Part shown: positions 60,568 to 64,000 of the stretch, piece after piece | Position numbering within the stretch: position 1 is the first letter of the stretch | How the letters are laid out: the number at the start of each line of letters is the position of its first letter | Origin: Paenibacillus luteus | Lineage (GTDB): Bacteria > Bacillota > Bacilli > Paenibacillales > Paenibacillaceae | Length of the DNA stretch: 64,000 nucleotides | Direction of reading: 5' to 3' | Assembly: GCF_006542765.1 (NCBI RefSeq) | Contig: NZ_SKCD01000097.1 | Location: 185,035 to 249,034 of the forward strand | Translations under genes and position numbers: made by a program | The notes under the pieces: model-generated | What the model was told of the DNA's origin: nothing | What the model saw: the letters and a program-made list of their open reading frames with translations, nothing else | Databases searched by the model: none

Positions 60568-61449
60568 ATGGGCAGCAAGAGAATGTCCGGATGGTGGCCG
60601 CAGCTCGTGTTCGTAGGCCCAGTAACCATCTTTTTCCTACTGATTATGATCATCCCGTTTCTGCTTGGCATGTACTACTCGTTTACCGATTGGAACGGCG
60701 TTGCAGGTACGGTTAATTGGGTTGGCTTCGACAACTTCAAGCAAATTTTTACGAATGATGCCGATTTCTGGTCTTCCTTCTGGTTTACGATCCGCTTCAC
60801 GGTGGTCGGCGTTCTCTTAACCAATCTGGTCGGCTTCTTCCTAGCTTATTTATTAACGAAAAAGCTCAAATCCCGCAACGTGCTGCGGACGATCTTCTTT
60901 ATGCCGAACGTTATCGGCGGACTGCTGCTCGGCTTTATCTGGCAGTTCATATTCGTAAAAGGCTTCTCTACCGTCGGCGATATGACCGGCTGGTCCTTCT
61001 TCAATCTTCCGTGGCTTGGCGATGAAACGACCGGATTCTGGGGCATTACGATGGTCTTCGTCTGGCAATCGGCCGGTTACCTGATGGTCGTGTATATTGC
61101 TTCACTGACGAACGTATCGAAGGAAGTGCTTGAAGCAGCCGAGATTGATGGCGCTACCCGCTTCCAAGTGCTGCGTGGCATTATTTTGCCGCTCATCATG
61201 CCTGCTATTACCGTATGTTTGTTCCTGGCCATCTCATGGTCGTTCAAAATGTTCGATCTGAACTTATCGCTCACCAAAGGCGGACCGTTCAAATCGACGG
61301 AATCCGTTGCTCTAAACATTTACGCTGAGGCATTCCAAAACAACCGTTACGGACTCGGCACAGCGAAATCATTAATCTTCTTTATCGTCGTTGCCGTCAT
61401 TACTCTTATCCAGGTTCGCGTAACCAAGAGCAAGGAGGTCGAAGCTTAA
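60568..61449 (+). CDS. Carbohydrate ABC transporter permease, MalF/UgpA type
   Basis: 293 residues, six transmembrane helices. EAA coupling motif in LEAAEIDGATRFQVLRGIILPLI near residue 190; N-terminal VGPVTIFFLLIMIIPFLLGM. First gene of a permease-permease-binding protein operon. Overlaps the next start by 1 bp. Start ATG behind AAAGGGGAG. Sugar unknown, typically an oligosaccharide in this CUT1 family. Confidence 0.94.
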   Translation: MGSKRMSGWWPQLVFVGPVTIFFLLIMIIPFLLGMYYSFTDWNGVAGTVNWVGFDNFKQIFTNDADFWSSFWFTIRFTVVGVLLTNLVGFFLAYLLTKKLKSRNVLRTIFFMPNVIGGLLLGFIWQFIFVKGFSTVGDMTGWSFFNLPWLGDETTGFWGITMVFVWQSAGYLMVVYIASLTNVSKEVLEAAEIDGATRFQVLRGIILPLIMPAITVCLFLAISWSFKMFDLNLSLTKGGPFKSTESVALNIYAEAFQNNRYGLGTAKSLIFFIVVAVITLIQVRVTKSKEVEA

Positions 61450-62282
61450 TGGATACCAAAAAATATACCGGAAAGCTGTTTATAACCGAAGCGGTGATGG
61501 TCATCGTCGGCCTGCTGTTCCTTGCGCCGTTCTATTTCCTGCTCGTTAACTCCGTGAAGCCGTTCGGTGAAATTATGTCGAACTCAGCCAGCTGGCCTCA
61601 GGTATTCAAGTGGGAGAACTACTCCCGTGCTTGGGAGCTGACAAGATTCCCGGAAGCCTTCACCAATTCTATGATCATCACGGTCGTCACTGTCGTGCTG
61701 ACTGCGCTGATTAGTTCGATGGGCGCCTACCGAATGGTGCGTGCCAATACGCGTTTTAACCGGATTCTATTTATGCTTTTTGTAGCGGCTATGGTTATTC
61801 CGTTCCAATCGATCATGATTCCGCTGCTTAAAGTGGTGAACATGCTGGGCGTCAACAACAGTATGGTCGGTTTGATTATGTGTTATCTGGGGCTTGGAGC
61901 ACCGCTCTCGCTGTTTCTGTTCCACGGCTTCATCAAGGCGATCCCGCTTGAAATCGAGGAAGCGGCAACTGTTGATGGCTGCAATCCGATTACCGTATTT
62001 TTCAGAATCGTACTCCCATTGCTGAAGCCCATGCTCATGACCGTTATTATTCTGAACTGCTTGTGGGTATGGAATGATTACTTGCTTCCGTCGCTTATTT
62101 TGCAAAAGCCCGACATGCGGACGATTCCGCTCGCGACCTTCGCTTTCTTCGGGCAATATACGAAGCAATGGGATCTTGCGCTTCCGGCGCTCGTGCTCGG
62201 CATTGCTCCAATCGTAGCTTTCTTCCTTCTGTTACAGCGTTACATCGTTGAGGGAGTAGCGGCTGGTTCGGTTAAAGGCTAA
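61449..62282 (+). CDS. Carbohydrate ABC transporter permease, MalG type
   Basis: 277 residues, six transmembrane helices. EAA motif in IEEAATVDGCNPITVFFRIVLPLLKP; conserved LAPFYFLLVNSVKPFGEIM at the N-terminus and LVLGIAPIVAFFLLLQRYIVEG at the end. Partner of the preceding permease. No ATPase gene follows, so it must use a shared MsmX/UgpC-like ATPase from elsewhere. Confidence 0.94.
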   Translation: MDTKKYTGKLFITEAVMVIVGLLFLAPFYFLLVNSVKPFGEIMSNSASWPQVFKWENYSRAWELTRFPEAFTNSMIITVVTVVLTALISSMGAYRMVRANTRFNRILFMLFVAAMVIPFQSIMIPLLKVVNMLGVNNSMVGLIMCYLGLGAPLSLFLFHGFIKAIPLEIEEAATVDGCNPITVFFRIVLPLLKPMLMTVIILNCLWVWNDYLLPSLILQKPDMRTIPLATFAFFGQYTKQWDLALPALVLGIAPIVAFFLLLQRYIVEGVAAGSVKG

Positions 62283-62342
62283 CGCTTGTAATCGGACGGT
62301 CGATTCCATATAATAAACCATTAATCAAGGGGGATTTGCATC

Positions 62343-63620
62343 ATGAATAAAAAGATGACTATGCTTTCGCTAAGCCTTGTGCTGGCGATGAGCATCGTGC
62401 TATCCGCATGCGGCAGCAGCAACGAAAGCGGCGGCACAGCTAAAGGTGACGTCAAGACCGTAACCATTTTCCAATTTAAAACCGAAATCGTGGAAGGCCT
62501 GAACGAATTGGCCGTTGAATTCAATAAAGAATACCCGAACATCAAGCTCGATATCCAAACCGTTGGCGGCGGTGCTGACTACGGCGCTTCCCTAAAAACG
62601 AAATTCGCAGCTGGCGACGCTCCTGACATTTTCTCCAATGGCGGTTACGCTGAAATGGAAATGTGGCTGGACAAGCTTGAGGATCTCTCCGATCAAGCCT
62701 GGGTGAAGGATCTTGTGCCTTTGGCTGCTGAACCGATGACAAAGGACGGCAAGGTATATGGTATGGCGATGAACCTTGAAGGCTTCGGCTATATCTACAA
62801 CAAGGACATTTTTGCTAAATCAGGCATTACCGAGCTTCCAAAAACGTACTCCCAGCTTGAAGCGGCTGCAAAAACGCTAAAAGCTGCAGGCATTACGCCT
62901 TTCGCAAATGCTTACCAAGAATGGTGGTTGATCGGCAACCAAGGGATTAACCCCGCGTTTGCACAACAGCCAGACGTCAATGCTTTTATTGCGGGCCTGA
63001 ACGACGGCTCCGTCAAAATTCCGGGCAACGAGAAGTTCGCCGACTGGGCTAAGCTGATGAAGCTTACGATGGACTATGGCAACAAAAACCCGCTTACAAC
63101 TGACTACAACACGCAAGTATCGCTTTTTGCCAGCGGCGAAGCGGCGATGATGCAAGAAGGAAACTGGGCGCAGGTTCAAATCGATAGTATCAATCCTGAC
63201 CTCAACATCGGTGTGCTGCCTATGCCGCTTGGCGAGGATGCAGAGGCAAACGACAAGCTTAATGTCGGCATTCCGGCTAACCTTGTTATTAACAAAGAAT
63301 CCGATGTGAAAGAAGAAGCAAAAACGTTCCTGAACTGGCTTGTTACTTCCGATATTGGTAAAGAATACATCGTTAAGAAATTCAAGTTCATTCCGGCTCT
63401 ATCGACGATCATAGCTACGCCTGAGGATATGGGCGACATCGGTACTGAGGTTTACAACTATGTACAGGCCGACAAAGTGCTTGGACTACAATCCTCCAAA
63501 TACCCAGATGGCGTTACGCAAGAATTCGCTAGTGTAATTCAGCAGTATATCGCAGGCAAAATCGATGCATCTGCATGGGAAACCGGCATGCAGGGCGCTT
63601 GGGATAAACTGAAGAAATAA
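62343..63620 (+). CDS. Carbohydrate-binding lipoprotein of the ABC importer
   Basis: 425 residues. Lipoprotein signal peptide MNKKMTMLSL... with lipobox VLSAC (Cys near residue 22) and a Ser/Gly linker. Family-1 solute-binding fold (SBP_bac_1): FKTEIVEGLNELAVEFNKEYPN, FAAGDAPDIFSNGGY, and FASGEAAMMQEGNWA. Captures the sugar outside the cell. Ligand not predictable. Start ATG behind AAGGGGG. An insertion sequence begins about 60 bp after the stop. Confidence 0.94.
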   Translation: MNKKMTMLSLSLVLAMSIVLSACGSSNESGGTAKGDVKTVTIFQFKTEIVEGLNELAVEFNKEYPNIKLDIQTVGGGADYGASLKTKFAAGDAPDIFSNGGYAEMEMWLDKLEDLSDQAWVKDLVPLAAEPMTKDGKVYGMAMNLEGFGYIYNKDIFAKSGITELPKTYSQLEAAAKTLKAAGITPFANAYQEWWLIGNQGINPAFAQQPDVNAFIAGLNDGSVKIPGNEKFADWAKLMKLTMDYGNKNPLTTDYNTQVSLFASGEAAMMQEGNWAQVQIDSINPDLNIGVLPMPLGEDAEANDKLNVGIPANLVINKESDVKEEAKTFLNWLVTSDIGKEYIVKKFKFIPALSTIIATPEDMGDIGTEVYNYVQADKVLGLQSSKYPDGVTQEFASVIQQYIAGKIDASAWETGMQGAWDKLKK

Positions 63621-63682
63621 GGTTTAGCACCATGAAGTCCTAATTTTCAAAAAAACAGCCGCACAACCGTCCAAATGATATG

Positions 63683-63739
63683 CTCCCATCATAGTAGACA
63701 GTAGAAAAAACAAAACCTCTACTTCTACCATGATGGGAG
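63683..63739. repeat. Hairpin at the left end of the insertion sequence
   Basis: CTCCCATCAT (63683-63692) and ATGATGGGAG (63730-63739), with inner AGTAGA/TCTACT, followed by TTTTTG. It lies across the transposase start and could block transcription entering the element from outside. Confidence 0.6.
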
Positions 63740-64000
63740 TTTTTGCTTTGTCAAAAAGGAGTCCAATTTCATTAGATGTAAAACTACAGGTTGTAAAAAG
63801 ATGCCTTAAACAGGATTCAAATCCTCACCATGAAGCAAAGCAACTGGGGATTGACAATCAGACTGTTGGGGAGTGGATAAGGAAATACAAAGCGGATGGT
63901 TATGAGGGGTTAAAGGAATCCAAGGCTTGGAAAACATACTCACATGCGCTCAAGCAGACTGCGATTCGTGATGTTCTATCTGGAAAGTACTCCATCCGAG
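63730..64000 (+). CDS. IS3-family transposase OrfA-like protein, cut by window edge
   Basis: Open frame from ATG 63730 to the end of the window, about 90 codons. The start may instead be ATG 63733 or TTG 63748. The HTH part reads LDVKLQVVKRCLKQDSNPHHEAKQLGIDNQTVGEWIRKY (in two parts), the typical first helix-turn-helix of IS3-group OrfA (IS150-like). OrfB with the DDE residues would lie beyond the edge. The exact left inverted repeat was not identified. No target-site duplication can be checked. Confidence 0.82.
   Translation, partial: MMGVFALSKRSPISLDVKLQVVKRCLKQDSNPHHEAKQLGIDNQTVGEWIRKYKADGYEGLKESKAWKTYSHALKQTAIRDVLSGKYSIR

Overview
The window looks like chromosome from a spore-forming, low-to-mid GC Firmicute of the Paenibacillaceae (Paenibacillus, Cohnella or a close relative). 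This rests on spoIIR and a GerA-type germination gene, the gene order of the block from prfA to atp, an S-layer (SLH) protein, YesM/YesN-type regulators beside a sugar ABC transporter, and strong Shine-Dalgarno sites that often precede TTG or GTG starts. No rRNA or tRNA gene and no CRISPR array was seen.

Layout. 1-3.4 kb: a germination-receptor gene cut by the left edge, then a chemotaxis receptor. 3.7-11 kb: the complete F1Fo ATP synthase operon (atpZ-I-B-E-F-H-A-G-D-C, read leftward). 11.1-31.4 kb: mnaA/wecB and upp, then glyA-ywlG-rpiB-ywlE-mntP-tsaC-spoIIR and prmC-prfA, a block whose order matches Bacillus subtilis from prfA to atp. It is interrupted twice: between upp and glyA by a Gly/Cys-rich membrane protein, a cluster of DnaA boxes and a five-gene oligopeptide importer; and between spoIIR and prmC by an opposite-strand ECF41 sigma factor with its target gene. 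31.6-39.7 kb: ychF, a YcdB/SLH cell-surface protein, a four-gene lipid-carrier glycosylation cassette, thioredoxin and an Rrf2 regulator. 40-48.4 kb: small accessory units (protein-kinase-like gene, TetR plus paired SMR pumps, hisC, VanZ-like, phosphoesterase, GNAT, mobA) and a glutaminyl-tRNA synthetase.

48.6-52.7 kb, plus strand: a complete comQ-comX-comP-comA quorum-sensing locus with a 62-residue pheromone precursor whose tryptophan is next to last. This is the most notable system here. An intrinsic terminator lies between comX and comP. After a 0.9-kb gap come a glutathione peroxidase gene under an OhrR-like operator, a DUF2252 protein, a CcdC-like protein, a DUF5362-like protein, a YesN/YesM two-component pair, and a divergent carbohydrate ABC importer without its own ATPase. 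An IS3-type transposase gene begins at the right edge.

Regulatory sites that can be read directly include sigma-A promoters with overlapping palindromes for the TetR, Rrf2 and gpx genes, an ECF41-type promoter in front of the carboxymuconolactone-decarboxylase-like gene, a degenerate 42-bp tandem repeat upstream of oppA, a seven-fold AGG repeat serving as ribosome-binding site for mobA, and many intrinsic terminators. Family names come from recognising motifs by eye; no database search was run.
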